Source: Lomentospora prolificans (taxonomy: Eukaryota; Ascomycota; Sordariomycetes; Microascales; Microascaceae). From it: a stretch of 64,000 nucleotides of DNA. Location: positions 3,286,001-3,350,000 of the forward strand of contig JARFXM010000006.1 of NCBI GenBank assembly GCA_029532625.1, written 5' to 3'. Below, piece by piece: positions 21,052 to 34,037 of this stretch (positions within the stretch are counted from its first letter, which is position 1; each line of letters begins with the position of its first letter). The notes beneath the pieces were generated by a model. That model had not been told where the DNA came from, did no database searches, and saw nothing but the letters and a program-made list of their open reading frames with translations. A program made the position numbers and the translations under genes.

Positions 21052-23407
21052 TTACCAAGCCTCCCACATTTGCGACCCCATAGCCACAAGCCGATTGAAC
21101 AACTCGTCTCTTGTGAGAATGGCTGTGATATGATACTCATGACCCAGTACATCCCGGATAACGAGGCCATCGGCAACTTGATTATTGGTGGCCCAACCAA
21201 CAAGGATTTTAGACTTCCAGCCTAATCCACCGACCTTGCGGACATCCTATTGTTGTTAGCAAGTAAAGCCGCCATGTATCGGTTGCGAGTGGACTTACAA
21301 CGATGTCTTCTATAGTGACGGACCAAGCAGGATTCATATCCCTAATCTCGGAAGTCCAGCTAAGCGCGGGTGTCGTCGCCGTAGAGGTAAGATACGCGTG
21401 GCCCTTCTTGCCCTTCCACCTTGCGGGGAACTGGACGGGGCCGGTGTCAGGGTAAGGGTCCCTACGGATGACCCCGAGGCGTTGTTTTGCGTGTGTGGCG
21501 CCAATCTTGGCCTTAACCTTGTCCGCTGCCTCGGTGGTGTTGATTCCGCCCTTGGTTGCCCCCTTGAAGAAGCGCATGATTTTGTGACCCTTGCCTTCTT
21601 TTTTGTGCGACCCATCGGCTTCGGGCCCGGCCTCGGCTGGGGGATGCTCAGCTGATAGGCGGATTGGATCAGGTTGGATAGCTTCATTAATTTCATGTTT
21701 GTCTGCGCCTTAAATATGAGTCAGTCACAATGTAATACGAGCTCGATGGGATAGTCGGGGCCTGCGTACCTAAATGATTTAGATCTTCGGGAGATGCTTG
21801 AGACTCTAGTGAAGGAGGTGCGTCCGAGCTCGGTGGCGGGGGTAAAGGAGCCTTGTTGCGTTCACCGATACGAAGGAGGGTAAGGGTGAGTTGCGCGTTA
21901 GTGGGGACGCCCTTGAGGAGAGTGTTCTGCAATTCGATATACTTCTTCCATCGAGGGTAGGTTCTAGTGAACATGTTAGCCTTTTGTGGGTTTGTTTATC
22001 AATCCTCTATGTAGTACTAACCGGTTGATGTAGACCAAGCCGCGCTGAATAATCGGGTCTCCGAACAAGGCGAAGCCAACAGCAAATCCCATCCCCTTCA
22101 TCGCCATGTACGAAGTGGTAAAGAGCGATCCGAGGAGCATGGGTGCGAGGCAAGACGCAAGAATGAGGCGAGGTCGCTGCCGGGGGAAGGGAGCCGTGGG
22201 ACTCAGTGCATTTCCAAGTCTCTCATAGTTATCGACAAAGGTGGAGAGCCCGTGCATCACAGGCCGCGCCTTAGTCCAAACAGACGCCGAAACGGGCTGC
22301 TTTGCCTTGTCGTGATGGGCATTTGGCTTCCCGCCGTTAGCAGATTCTTTTGCGTCTACGATGTTGGCAGCGGCTTCGGTAGGATCCGGTACATCATCTT
22401 CTCCCTGTGTCAGGTCGCCCTGTGGGTGCTTTCCTGCCGCGGTACTGACTATAAGCGACGAGATGGTTGCAACGAAGTTGTGGGCTTCTTGCTCAACAGC
22501 TTCACCGTGGTGTTTCTCTGGCGCGCCCGTAACCGAATCGCCCGATCCCAAGACGCCCGAATCAGGCTTCTTGAGTCCACCAGTTTTGCTGTCAATCACA
22601 GAGGGTGGTGCAGGTGGGAAACAGTATGTTCGCGATGCCGGGGACAGTATGAGAACCATAACAAAGCCAATAATCGTTGGGATCACGAGGTCTAAAATCC
22701 ACGCCAGGGAGTAAACGGCCATGAAGGAGATTGTGCGTCGGGTTTCGCGCCAGGACCGTAGCCGCACAATGTGCTTCCAGAAGGCGAACAAGCTAACAAC
22801 GACGCTCATGTAGAAGCGTTCGAGGTGGGCTCGTAACTTATCCGGCGAGAATTCTTCCTCGCTTGCGGTGGTCAAGTCGAGCCCGCCAAGGGGGGGTTCA
22901 GAAAGTGACTTCACGTGGAAGATTTGCTGTTGCCAATTTTGCTTTAGTATTAATGCTAATTGGAGTGACGACTAGCGAGCGCTTTCGTACCTTGTTGAAT
23001 CGACGGACGAGAAGCCAGACTTGTTCATTCGTCAACCCACCCACAAGCGGATCAGGCACATTAGCGGGACTTGCATTCCAGCCCCTGTCCTTGATTTCCG
23101 TCTCCCCGTGATTCAATTCGGCGTAACCCTTCTCTTCGACGGGTTTGTCTTTCGTCTCTTCGGCAAGTTGGTGGCTCTCCGTCGGGATTTTGTGCTCGTA
23201 GGCTTCGACCACTTCGGGTTCCGAGTCTCCTAGCGAGGGCGTACTCTGAGATGGCAACCCATCTTGCTGTACCTCTTGTGGTGGTGGGGTTTTCGGCGGC
23301 ACCAAGGGGATCACCCGCTGTGTTCCAGAGGGATTCTCCGGCGGAGGAGCCGGAGGCTGCTCGGTGTATACCGGAGGAAGTTTCATCGAGTCCTGATTAC
23401 TGTCCAT
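21052..23407 (-). CDS. DUF3292/Pex24-like membrane protein
   Basis: Five exons (23407-22991, 22926-22022, 21963-21770, 21708-21299, 21246-21052) give 706 aa; all phases agree. The N-terminus (1 to about 115) is Pro-rich and disordered. A conserved block, ending VWLLVRRFNKQ, leads into paired hydrophobic segments (FMAVYSLAWILDLVIPTIIG...VMVLIL). A second hydrophobic region lies near 380-430 (LILASCLAPMLLGSL...). The C-terminal part (FKGKKGH-like to MWEAW) is well conserved in fungal relatives, which I remember as DUF3292 proteins with resemblance to peroxisomal Pex24/Pex30 dysferlin-type proteins. The reticulon-like hairpins suggest an ER or peroxisome membrane location. Function is not established; the domain name is from memory and should be confirmed by profile search. 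Confidence 0.8.
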
Positions 23408-24724
23408 GTTGCAATTGCGGCTTTACGAAGGACGTGGGCTAATTCTACAGCTTACTTCAAGTGTCAGGGGGGCTTCTATTTAAACCAAGGGCGACGTTCC
23501 TGTTTGACGTCAGGTTGGTGCGTTGATTGACACGAGGTATCGACGAAGTTATCATGACGTCACATTGAGCGATCGCTGGGCGGCGCTAACCCGAACGATA
23601 GGGACTGCCTATCAGCCAACAGATGATCCCACGGAAATTTTCCCGTCTAATACTGGTAAGAGATATTCTATACCCGGTCAAGTAGATCTAAACTTGATTA
23701 ATTTTGCGAGATCAATCCGTAGGAACGGTACCGATGCCCTTACGGCGTCAAATCAACCTGAACCGGTCTGCCGGTGCGATCGTGGTGGGGTGGATGCAAC
23801 TGTCGCGCTCGGTACCAGCGTTCAAGATGGCTCGCGGGTTGAAACCCTCCTAGTAAGGATTGCGTGCGTGTATTCGTACATTGGGTCATTCCATCCATCC
23901 CAAGACAGTAGACATCAGATACAGCCTGCTTTCCACCGCCCTGCCGCACCGCGTCAACTGTGACCTCAGAAAGAAGCTGCAGGGCGCAATTTGGGGCCAT
24001 TCGCCACGGCTAACCCCATACAGACCCCTATCGCTACCTGGTATTTTACCGTTAGCCATGAATGGAATATTTAGAGCGCCGTATCACGATTGCTGTGCTT
24101 CTGAGTGAGTACATTGCGAATCGGCACCTCGACTTGATGAGCGAGGCGTAAAAAAGGAATAGAAAAGGCGGATAGCTAGTTGTAATAGACCGCCTTCTCG
24201 TATCAGCATTCGGTCGTTCCAGGTTCCAGGCTTTTCGACAGTCAAAAATGGCTTAGGCTTGACGCCCCTAAAAGCAACCTTCCGGGACGACCCCATGCTT
24301 TTAACAATTAATTATGGCATTCCGCGATCTCTCGGCTTGTACCCCTCCCTGCCCAGATGAGGCCATCCTCGCTACGCTACGGGCTCCGACTATCGGCTCC
24401 TCTAAGAGCGCTGATTGATAAGATAGTGCATGCCAAGAATACTACATTGAGTGATGCAAACTTGTGCCTCGAACCAACCTAACCCCTGGCCACGATGCTC
24501 GATTGGGCTTAATTCCACGGTGCCCTGCCTCTTTTGGTCCATGTATTGTGTGGTTTTCCTCACCAGCTGCGGCCTATTTCCGACCTGCGCGGGGGTGTAG
24601 GGGAAAGCTGAGAGAAAGGCCGCGGAGCTTGTAAGATGCTATTTTTTCGAGTCGAGCTGCCCTCTCCGAGCTTCTCATCTTTCCTTGCAGACAATCCTTT
24701 CCTGGACAGACACCAACTGTGACC
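23408..24724. other. 1.3-kb divergent intergenic region
   Basis: It lies between the minus-strand membrane protein gene and the plus-strand glycosyltransferase, so it carries both promoters. I see no coding domain or repeat. Confidence 0.5.
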
Positions 24725-26434
24725 ATGCAGTACGCAATCAACCCGTCGATTGCAGCGGCAGCTTTAGTTACCCTAGGCCTAGCAGCTGCAATTGCCATTC
24801 CTTATTTCCTTTCACGGAAGTCTGGCTTCTTTGCTCCCCATGTCGAGGGCAAGAACAACACCGTCTTATTCCTGGTTAATAGCAACCACGGCTACTCTAA
24901 CGTGCATCTCGCCACAGCATTCGCCTTAGCCGAAAAGGATGCGGACGTCTCTATCCATTTCGGCACCTTCGAAAAGATGCGAGGTCGCATAGGGAGGATC
25001 GAAGCAGCTGCGCGTGAGCGCAATCCAGCTGCAAGACCAATCGGCTTCCATCAGCTTCCAAGCAGCGACTATCTCGACGCTCTAAACGCTAGGGACATCA
25101 TGACACTGGACAATATGATTACGCCGCCTAGATTAGAAGGGAATAAACACTTTAGCAGGAATTTCCGATGGATATTTGCGCCATGGACGGACGATGAGCA
25201 TTTGGCAATATATAAACGCTGCGTCGAGTTGATCAAGGCCATTGATCCGTCGCTTGTTGTGCTCGATCCACTGTTCCGACCTGCAATGGAAGCTACACAG
25301 GACCAAAACCGAATGTACACTGTTGTGTCGCCAAACACTTTCGAGATTTTTATCATGGGCCAGAAATGGGGCAAGATGTTCTGGAAGTACCCTTCGTAAG
25401 TGAATGGTAGTTCAAATAATTTCGAAGAATCATTGACACAGTCAGCATTGCAACCGGATCCGATTATCCCCTTCGCTGGGCCCAGATCCCTCGCAACATC
25501 TTTGCCCATGCCCGGCTGGCGTACAACGTCTTGACCGTCCCCGGCGCAGCCCAGTCCCGGGAATTCCTCCGAAGGAGCGGGATCAAGAACCCTCTAGACT
25601 TTATTCGCTCGCACCGCATAGACCGACCATGGATATGCCAGGCGATTCCAGAAGTCGCCGTCCCTCTCGACTACATACCCCCAAACGTCATCGCCGTCGG
25701 ACCGATAACATTTTGTCTTGCACCCGCAGGAGACCAAGATCCGGAGCTTGCGAGCTGGATCAAACAGAAGCCGACAGTTCTCATTAATCTAGGGAGCATT
25801 TTTGTGTACGACGAGGCCCGAGCCAGAGCCATGGCGCTTGCGATTGCCAACATCGCCGCGCAGTTTGACGTTCAAGTTCTTTGGAAGTTTCAGAAACTCC
25901 ATACATACGGCGACCAGTTCAAGAAGCCACTACAGCCTTTTATAGACAAAGGTCGCATCAGCATGGCCGACTGGTTGACCGTCGATCCGGCGGCTCTGTT
26001 AGAGACCGGAGATATCATTGCGTTAGTGCATCACGGCGGTGCCAACTCGTACCATGAAGCGTTAAGGCGAGCTAGTTGACGAACGAGAAGGTTTATGCAT
26101 CGCTAATTCCTCCAGTGCTGGTGTTCCGCACGTCATTCTTCCACTGTGGGTTGACCTGTACGATTTTGCCGTATACTCGGAATACTACGGTAATGGTGTA
26201 TGGGGCTGCAAAAAGACGGCACCGGAATGGTCGGCTGAAGGCCTTACGGAAGCATTCCTGCGGGTGATAGGTGATCGCGAGGAAGCCGTTTCGAGGAGGG
26301 AGAAAGCGAGGGCTCTGGGAGAAAAAGTGAGAGCAAGCCCGGGACGCAATGCAGCAGCGGAGTGCCTGCTAGATCTCGCCAGGGTTGGTTATAGAGATGA
26401 TACCGGTGTCCTATCCGAACATAATAACGCTTAG
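24725..26434 (+). CDS. GT1-family UDP-glycosyltransferase, membrane-anchored
   Basis: Three exons (24725-25395, 25446-26060, 26116-26434) encode 534 aa. An N-terminal hydrophobic segment (about 8-28, AAAALVTLGLAAAIAIPYF) likely anchors it in the membrane. The acceptor domain starts with N-H-G-Y-S-N-V-H-L-A-T-A-F, containing the probable catalytic His. The C-terminal donor site reads HHGGANSYHEAAGVPHVILP after splicing, the fungal version of the UGT signature. The second donor (GC|GTTAAG) was chosen because it restores that motif. GT1 enzymes move a sugar from UDP-sugar to small hydrophobic acceptors, often to inactivate xenobiotics; the macrolide glycosyltransferases belong here. The next gene, 317 nt downstream on the same strand, is an erythromycin-esterase-like protein, which supports a detoxification role by inference. 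The sugar and acceptor are unknown. Confidence 0.85.
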
Positions 26435-26751
26435 GTTGACGTCTGTGGCGCGCGATCTGCGGGAGCAACCGCCGTGTCGATGACCCCAGCGAGCACACCC
26501 GACCGCACGATTGTCAACATGGAGGTCAGTTCATCAACTGGACCTGAACCCAATTGAGGTGGAGAGGGCCCAGTTTCGTTGTGTGACGTACCTTGACGTA
26601 ATGTAATATTTGCGGAGCTCATTCTGGAACATGTCGATTGAATAATTAATGGGCTTCTCGCTGCCGCTCGCCTTCTTGGCCACGTCTAATAGGCACGCGG
26701 GTGCGAAGTCTATTGCAAAAATAACGGTGCTTCACGACACATTGTAGTACA
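26435..26751. other. Gap between glycosyltransferase and esterase genes
   Basis: 317 nt holding the terminator of the first gene and the promoter of the next. No further feature was identified. Confidence 0.5.
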
Positions 26752-28131
26752 ATGCCACAATCCGTCCCCGCCATGATCCGGGAGGCCGCTGTGCCACTTC
26801 CTGCCATTGAAGACGCCGCATTCGGTGCCATGTTTGACAGGTTCGGACAGTCTCAAGTTGTCCTGCTCGGTGATTCAACGTAAGGATTCGACCTCCCTAC
26901 ACTGAGGCGAGAATGGTTATAACCTAATACTATATGTAGCCATGGAACATCGGAATTTTATCGAGCTCACAGTGCCATTATACAACGTCTTATCACCCAT
27001 CACGGCTTCAAAACGGTGGCCATCGAAGCCGACTGGCCCGACGCAAGAAAAGTCGACCGCTATGTCCGTCAGGACCCCTCGCGGAATCCTGATCAATGTG
27101 CATGTGCTTTCAAACATTTTCCAAAGTGGATGTGGCGTAACGACGAATTCCGAGATTTTATCCATTGGCTTCGAAGACACAATGCATCTCTGCCGCCAGA
27201 GAGGCGGACGAGAATCGCTGGGTTGGACCTCTACTCGATGGGCGCTTCCATCCGCGCGGTTCAGGACTACCTTAAGAGGACAGACAAGTATGTGGCCAGA
27301 CTAGCAAAGAAACGATATGGTTGCCTTGAACCATGGATAGACGATCCGGCACGTTACGGTAAGCAAGCCTTTCTTGACGGGACGGCACCGTGTGAGAAAG
27401 GCGTCATCAAAATGCTGCGAGACCTCATGTCCAAGAGATTGGATCTAGAACGACAGGAAGATGGCGAAAAGTTCTTCGATGCCGAGATGAATGCAAGGCT
27501 CATCCACGACGCCGAAAAGTACTATCGATCAATGTACTACGGTGCTGAGGACGCATGGAATCTCCGCGACACTCATTTCTTCAACACCCTAACCCGCCTC
27601 CTACAAACCCGGCCCGGGAAAGCGGTGGTATGGGCGCATACCTCGCATGTTGGCGATGCTCGATATACCAGTGCTGGCCATAACCGGGGTGCGCTGAATA
27701 TTGGCCAGCTGTGCAAGCAGCATTTCGGGGCTAGCTGCTCCATCATTGGGTGTAGCACGCATACGGGGACTGTAGCTGCTGCTCGTGGGTGGGATGACGA
27801 TATGGAGGTTATACATATCACCCCGAGTGACGCTGAAAGCTATGAGAGATTGATGCACAACACCGATATACCCTCGTTCATGCTAGACCTGAGGAAAGGC
27901 CATCTGAACGAGAGCCTCAGGAATGAGCTGATGGAGAAGAGGCTAGAGAGATACATTGGCGTTGTCTATAGGCAATCTACGGAGAAGAGAAGCCACTACA
28001 TAAGAGCTGCCCTGCCCATGCAAATGGATTGTTTGGTGTGGTTCGACGAGACTCGCGCCGTTTCGGCTTTTGAGAAAGCTCAGCCGGAAGAGGCGCCAAG
28101 CGTGGGGGAGACATATCCGTTTGGACTGTAG
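26752..28131 (+). CDS. Erythromycin-esterase (EreA/EreB) family protein
   Basis: Two exons (26752-26879 and 26940-28131; 60-nt intron) give 439 aa. The join restores the family signature G-D-S-T-H-G-T-S-E-F-Y, whose His corresponds to the catalytic base, followed by V-A-I-E-A-D-W-P-D with the conserved Glu. The remainder (DLYSMG, VWAHTSHVGDAR, ...RSHYIRA) runs the full family length. Bacterial Ere enzymes open the lactone ring of macrolides. Many other members have unknown substrates, so macrolide hydrolysis is not proven. Usual family proteins have G-E-(A/S)-T-H-G; here Glu is replaced by Asp. No signal peptide is seen, so it is probably cytosolic. It follows the glycosyltransferase in the same direction and converges on the ABC exporter gene, whose stop is 199 nt away. 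Confidence 0.88.
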
Positions 28132-28329
28132 GGAGGCTGCCACGTTGTAGATGAAATGAAAAAGTCTTGCCTTGATTAGATGCCGATAAGGAACGAGTCT
28201 ATGAGTGTATGTCTATGAGAAAATCTATGAAATAATGAATGTCGCTGCCATGCAACTGCTGTACAAAATTATACTTTGCTTCCAATTTAAACTTCATCCT
28301 AATACCTGGACTCTTGTCCTATTCCGTTC

Positions 28330-31300
28330 TTATTTGAGACCCTTGCCCTTCCTCTTGGGTACGCGGACTAACCAGTAAAGTGCAACAGCCGCGGCAATGT
28401 TGAAGGCACAGTAGACAAACATGAAGCCAAAGTCCCTCCAGCGGTTGCTAAAGCTGACATTTATGCTCGAAAGGAAAGTGTTTGTGCTGTCCATCTGGCA
28501 GTATTGGCATTCGCTACCGTTTCCGGCATCACGATTGACGAGATAGCCGCCCGCAACGGACATGTAAGGGTCTAGGTACTCGCCGCAGGTCATGCCCTCG
28601 GGGGAGGTGAAGTAGAGGAACTCGTTGTCGGCACAGTGGACGGGCGCGTTGGCGAGTGAGGTCCCAAGGAAGCCTTCGATGACGTAGGTGAGGGGATTGA
28701 CACGGTACATGAAGATCCAGAAGCCAGGTAGATCTGTGGGCCCAGCAAGAACACTAAGATTGTGGGTTAGCTTATTACGCGTGGACAGTTTTGTGCAGCT
28801 TCCAAGATCGACTTACCCGCAGAAAGTAAACATCATGATGACGAACAAGTTGACAACAGCACCGGCAATCTCGACGCTGCTAATCGCCGCAATCGCCATG
28901 TCCGCAAACGTGCTCGAGAACACGAAGAAGATCCAGAGATGTAAGAACATTGTGATGCCGCGCGAATCCGTACTGTCGGTGGGGTACGCATTGCGGTAGA
29001 GGCCGATGGGGAAATACCAGCAAACAAAACAGAAGACCGACACGAGCGAGTTCCAGGCGATTTCGACGATGACATTGGCGATCATGAAGGCCTGCCATGA
29101 GTACGAGTTGGAGGGACGCTCGCGGGCCTCGTAGAGGGTGCGCTGGGAGACGAAGAGGGGCATAATCTGCTGCACGATTTGGCCAAAGGCGATGAGGAAG
29201 ATGAAGACGCCAAACATTTGGTTTTGGAGGCCGCGCTGGGTATTCTCGGCGTTGAGGAAGGAGAGACCGATGAAGAGGGCCTGTAAATGGTGGTTAATAC
29301 AATGGTATCGCATGATTGAAGGCATAATAAATTGTTCTGCAACTTACACTACCAAAGGTCAACAGGCCCTTGGAGTAAATGTAGGTGGGACTTCGCCAAT
29401 ATTGCTGGAAGACGCGCTTGGTAACCTGCCAAAGCTGAGTGACGAAGGGGGCTGCGAACTGCCTGTACGCGGAAGGATCATTTTCACCGACCTGCTCCTG
29501 GGGAGCATCCTCACCAGCCTTTAAGCGGGCAAGTTCATCTTGAACCTCGCGATATTCGGGGCTGCTCCTCCAGACAGCTGGCCAGTCAATATCTGTATGG
29601 GCACCAGGAGCCGCACCGATGACCTCTAGCATGTATTCAGCGGGGTTTGCACCAGGGGCACAAGCCGGGCCGCCATTGCGGACAAAGTAGTCGATCATGA
29701 CGTTGGAGTTCTTTCCGATTTCACCGAAGTAAACTGTCTTTCCGCCACTGGCCAGGAGTAAAAGCCGATCGAATCGTTGGAAGAGCATAGCAGAGGGCTG
29801 GTGGATAGTACACAAGATAGCCTGGCCACTCTTGGTAAGCTTTTCCATGAGATTGCAGATCGACCACGATGTTTGGCTATCAAGTCCGGAAGTAGGCTCA
29901 TCAAGAAACAGGAGGAGTTGTGGACGGGCTGCAAGCTCGACGCCAATCGTAAGTCTCTTCCTCTGCTCGACATTGAGACCTTCACCAGGCACACCAATGA
30001 TGGCGTCAGAGTATTCTTCCATGTCTAAGAGGCTGATGACGGTATCAACGTAAGCAAGCCTTTCCTTACGGGTGTAGTGGGCAGGTTGACGGAGGAGAGC
30101 ACTGAAGTTGAGGGCTTCCCTGACAGTGGATGTGTGCAGGTGAATATCTTGCTGTTGCACGTATCCGGTCTTGCGCTGGAAAGACTGGTCCCGCTCTTTG
30201 CCGTTTACCAACATCTCGCCAGTGATGACACCCATCGTGACTCGGCTGGCAAGGACATCAAGAAGAGTAGTTTTCCCAGCTCCAGAGACACCCTAAATAA
30301 AGTATTAGTCTTTAGGTCCTAATCGTTGAATCGAGTGACAAAAAACTTACCATGAGGGCAGTCAAAGTTCCAGGCTTGACCCATCCATCAACGTTATCGA
30401 GAATCCTTCTCGGTTCCTTCTTAATCTTGATGTCGTAACAGACATCCTTCCAATGGAATACAGAAACCTGCTTACTCACGTTCGAAGGCGCATCTGAATC
30501 GTCAGCTTCCTTACGAACGGCCTTGTTCGACGGTCCATCCTCGATATCGCCTGCGGGCTGCTTGCGCTGCTTCTTCATGCCTTTGCGTGTGAAGAGAAGG
30601 ACTTCGCCACGTGACCGCTCAGCGGCAATATATTCAGTAGCAACAAGATGAAGAAGCATGAAGAGAATGGTGAAGGCGATGATGACGCCCCAGTTCCTCC
30701 AGCGATGGGCGTTGCGGAATCCATAAGAGCTCAAGAGGTACGCGGAGCCGTCAACCGAATCTTGGCCGGGGATGGCCCCAGTCGTAGCACAGATGCGCTG
30801 GTCCGCGGAAACGTCGTCGTAGCCGGGTCCCGAGGGTACGTAGGTTGTGCAAGGGAAAGAGCGACCGGTGAATTCATTGAGGAAGAGACTTTCAAGACCA
30901 TAGTAAACAGGGTTGATCCAGCGGAACCAGCCAATCCACTTTTGCATGTACTGGGGGGGAATGGCGAAACCGGTGTACAGCACGATGGCGAGCAGGAGAA
31001 TGGACGCAGGGGCCAAGGCCTGGTCGATTGATCTAGAGACGGAGGCGATGAGACGGAACAGCATGGACATGGACATGGTGATGGAGAAGGAGACCAAGAG
31101 GAAGAAGAAGTAGGCGCCTGGCTCGCGTCTCAAGTGACCCATGAAATATAATGTCGTGTTCATGAAGATTGCGTTTGTGATCTTGTAGGGTAGATCAACA
31201 ATCATGGAGGACAAAGCTTCAGCACTGGGGTGATAAAAGGCATAGCGCGAGTGCTTTTCAATGACGTTCCTTTTGGCATAGAGCATGAGAATTTCGAGGA

Positions 31301-33033
31301 CGCTGGAAAAGGCGTTCATGAGAATGACATAGAAAATGAGGATCCCTCGTCGGAATAATGTTCCCGTAGTCTGGGGCAGATTGTAGAAAACGCTTGCCAC
31401 GATGAGGGCTTCAAAGAGGTTGTTGACAAGCATAACGATAGGAATACTAGGATCGCTCTTGAGCAGTACAGCGCTACGCCAAAGGGTGAGACCCATCTGC
31501 TCCATATAAGATAGAGTGAAGGGCGACTTGGCTCGCTGGGCCCTGGACTGGTCTGCCTTGCGAGACTCGAGAAACTTTTGGTAATGCTCGCCGCCAAAGG
31601 GGTGGCGCTGGAAGTAATGTTCGATTTCGGCTACGAGGGCAGCGCGCTGCTTGCTCGCCTTCCAGGCCTGGGCGAATTCGTCGGCGCTGCGAGGTGCCTT
31701 GCCCTCCCAGCCAGGGCGGACAATGCGCTCGGCCGCGCTCGTCATGGAGGTCAGGAAATCGGCTGTTGTTTGCTGTTTGGGGCAGATGAAACCAAGACTC
31801 TCAAAGTAGGCCTTGGCTTCGCCAGTCTTGCCGAAGAAGATCTGCCTTCCATCAAAAAGCACGATTACCTTGTCAAAGATCTGCCGGCAATTGTTAGCGA
31901 GATACTATTAACAGCAGAGGAGAAGGGCGAGAACCTACGTCGTACGCATCCTGGGACGCTTGATAGATGGCGACGCAGGAAGTACTACCCATGGTATCTG
32001 CTTGGGTCCTCAGAGTGCGGCAAAATTCCAGGGCGTTGGCAGAATCGAGACCTCGAGTACTGTTGTCCCAGCACTGGAGAGGCGAGTAGCTGAGCGCGGC
32101 CTCGGCAATAGTGACGCGCTTCCTCTCACCACCACTGACGCCACGGATAAAATCGTCACCGACGCGAGTATTCTTGGTATGTGAAATGCCAAACATGGCC
32201 ATTGTCACGTCGCGAAGATGCTCGGCATATTCCTTTCGCGAAACACCGGCGGGAATATTCCTGGGGCATCGCGCACGTGCAGCAAAATAGAGAGTGTCGC
32301 CAACCGTCAATTGAGGGAAATGGTGGTCTACCTCGGCGGTGTAGATGGCCTCGCCGCGGAAAGCCGTCCTCATCTCCTTGGGATGGACGCCTTGGTAATT
32401 AATGACGGCATCCTTGGCGACGTGGAAACCGTGAGTATCGCCGGCGATGGTCTTGAGGAAGGTCGAGCAGCCCGAACCAGGTGGGCCGAGCACGGCAAGC
32501 ATTTCTCCACTGTGGACCACGCCCTCCAGATCATGGAGAATGTCGATGCGCTGCTCCTTGGCGCCACTAACTTTCCTGAGCGCAGAGAGACTCTTGAGGT
32601 AGACATTACCGACGCTGTTCTGGAAGGAGGTCGACGTGCCGAAACCGAATGCGCTAAGGTTCCTGAAGGCGACGCCGGTCGTGCGAGGCGCACTGCCCTC
32701 AGAAGTGTCAGATCTGAGGTTGTAGAAGCCCTTGGCCCACTGGCGCGGGTTGAATTTGGGGCTGTTTGGGTCGAGAGGACCCTCGACGGGCAGGGGAAAC
32801 AGGGTTCCGGGGGCAGCATGGGACTGGGCGGTGAGTCTGCGGGCGAGCTCGTGGACCTCTTCGTTGATGCGCTCGTCGTCGATGGTTGGGCCGGCACCTG
32901 GGCGCGAGGACCAGTCCTTCTCAGCAACGGTGGTCATGGACTCGGAGGCGGACGGAGGCTTGTTTGGCGAGGGCTCAGTGAGTGGTTGAGGTTGTATTAT
33001 GTCCTCTCCTTCGCCCTTTGTGTTGGAAACCAT
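28330..33033 (-). CDS. Full-size PDR-type (ABCG) multidrug transporter
   Basis: Five exons (33033-31939, 31880-30351, 30292-29348, 29280-28817, 28753-28330) make 1,485 aa, the normal size for fungal pleiotropic drug resistance pumps. Order is NBD1-TMD1-NBD2-TMD2. NBD1 has the degenerate fungal Walker A G-P-P-G-S-G-C-S-T (Cys instead of Lys), signature VSGGERKRVTIAE and W-D-N-S-T-R-G-L-D-S. NBD2 has canonical G-V-S-G-A-G-K-T-T, an altered signature L-N-V-E-Q-R-K-R and LLLFLDEPTSGLDS. This one-active-site asymmetry is usual in the family. It sits in the plasma membrane and exports hydrophobic drugs using ATP. A Zn2Cys6 regulator is divergent from it across 1 kb, and detoxification-type enzymes lie just downstream. 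The substrate is unknown. Confidence 0.95.
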
Positions 33034-34037
33034 GGCGACGGTGTCAATTGAAGTAAAAGGGTTAAAGCGAAATGGTGAAGGAAATTTAAGGGTTCAAAGC
33101 AGCGATTAAAAAAACAGCCCGGATCAACACAACAGACCCGGTTCACTGGAAGAAGAGAAACAAATCAGAAGGCTACCGAATCAATTGACCGAATAGCTCG
33201 TGCGACTGACAAAACAGGCCGATACTCCCAAGAAAACACGGGGATAGCTAAACTTATTATAGGCGGCAAGGACTACTTTGGATGGCTCCTGCCACAGTTT
33301 TCGGCCATGTCTTGGCCCTGCCAGCGTAAGATACTAGGTCGTCGAGCTAAAACAACACTTGCTCGCGCGCGGAAACCCCGCGTGTCCGCAAGAGGCCCCT
33401 GTGTCAATGATTAAGGAGAACTGCCGGCCGCTTTCTTCAGAGAGAAGGCGCGTTCTCCCGATGTTCTTCCACGACCTCTCGTTTGCAACGGGCGGCGCTC
33501 GCTCGATGGAGGAGGTGAGAACAGCGGACTTTCGGACTTTGCCAAGCCCTGGTTAGATGGATGCCTAATCCCAAAACTGCAATGGTGCATGAGTCGAGAT
33601 CGCTGGTTCGCCAGGGCACCTCAGGATCTGTGGAGAACGAGCACGATTCCGTATCTGAACCAAACACAACACAACACTGTTGGTGTATTAGCACGCCCAG
33701 ACCTGGCTCATTTTCCGCTCTCCGCGGCCCCCGGATGACAAAAGCTCCATCCCTGGATGTCAGCCAGGCCCGTCATTTCTCCTTATATCCATTCGCACAG
33801 ATCGGACTCTGCAACCTCCGCTGCCACCACCACCACGACGGTGTTAAACACACAAGGCGCCATCTCCGACTCTAGCCCTACACAGATGAAAATCTTAGTT
33901 TCCTTGTCACACCTCGCAATACATCCTTCTCCCTTCTAACGCCGATTCCGTTCTGCAGCTTGTTAGTCATCGCAGGCTTCTCATCCAGGAAAAGGCCCCT
34001 TGCTCCAGCGTAGGGTAGGGCTGCGGCGCGCAGACCC
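33034..34037. promoter_or_regulatory. Divergent region between ABC transporter and Zn2Cys6 regulator
   Basis: About 1 kb separates the two start codons. Regulators of this class often bind CGG/CCG triplets, and several such triplets occur here, but no convincing spaced pair was established by eye. The arrangement suggests, without proving, that the regulator controls the transporter. Confidence 0.45.

Noticed and set aside
32218..33051. 277-codon plus-strand ORF
   Set aside because: It is antisense to the first exon of the PDR transporter, whose motifs and splice sites are unmistakable. The antisense translation has no domain.
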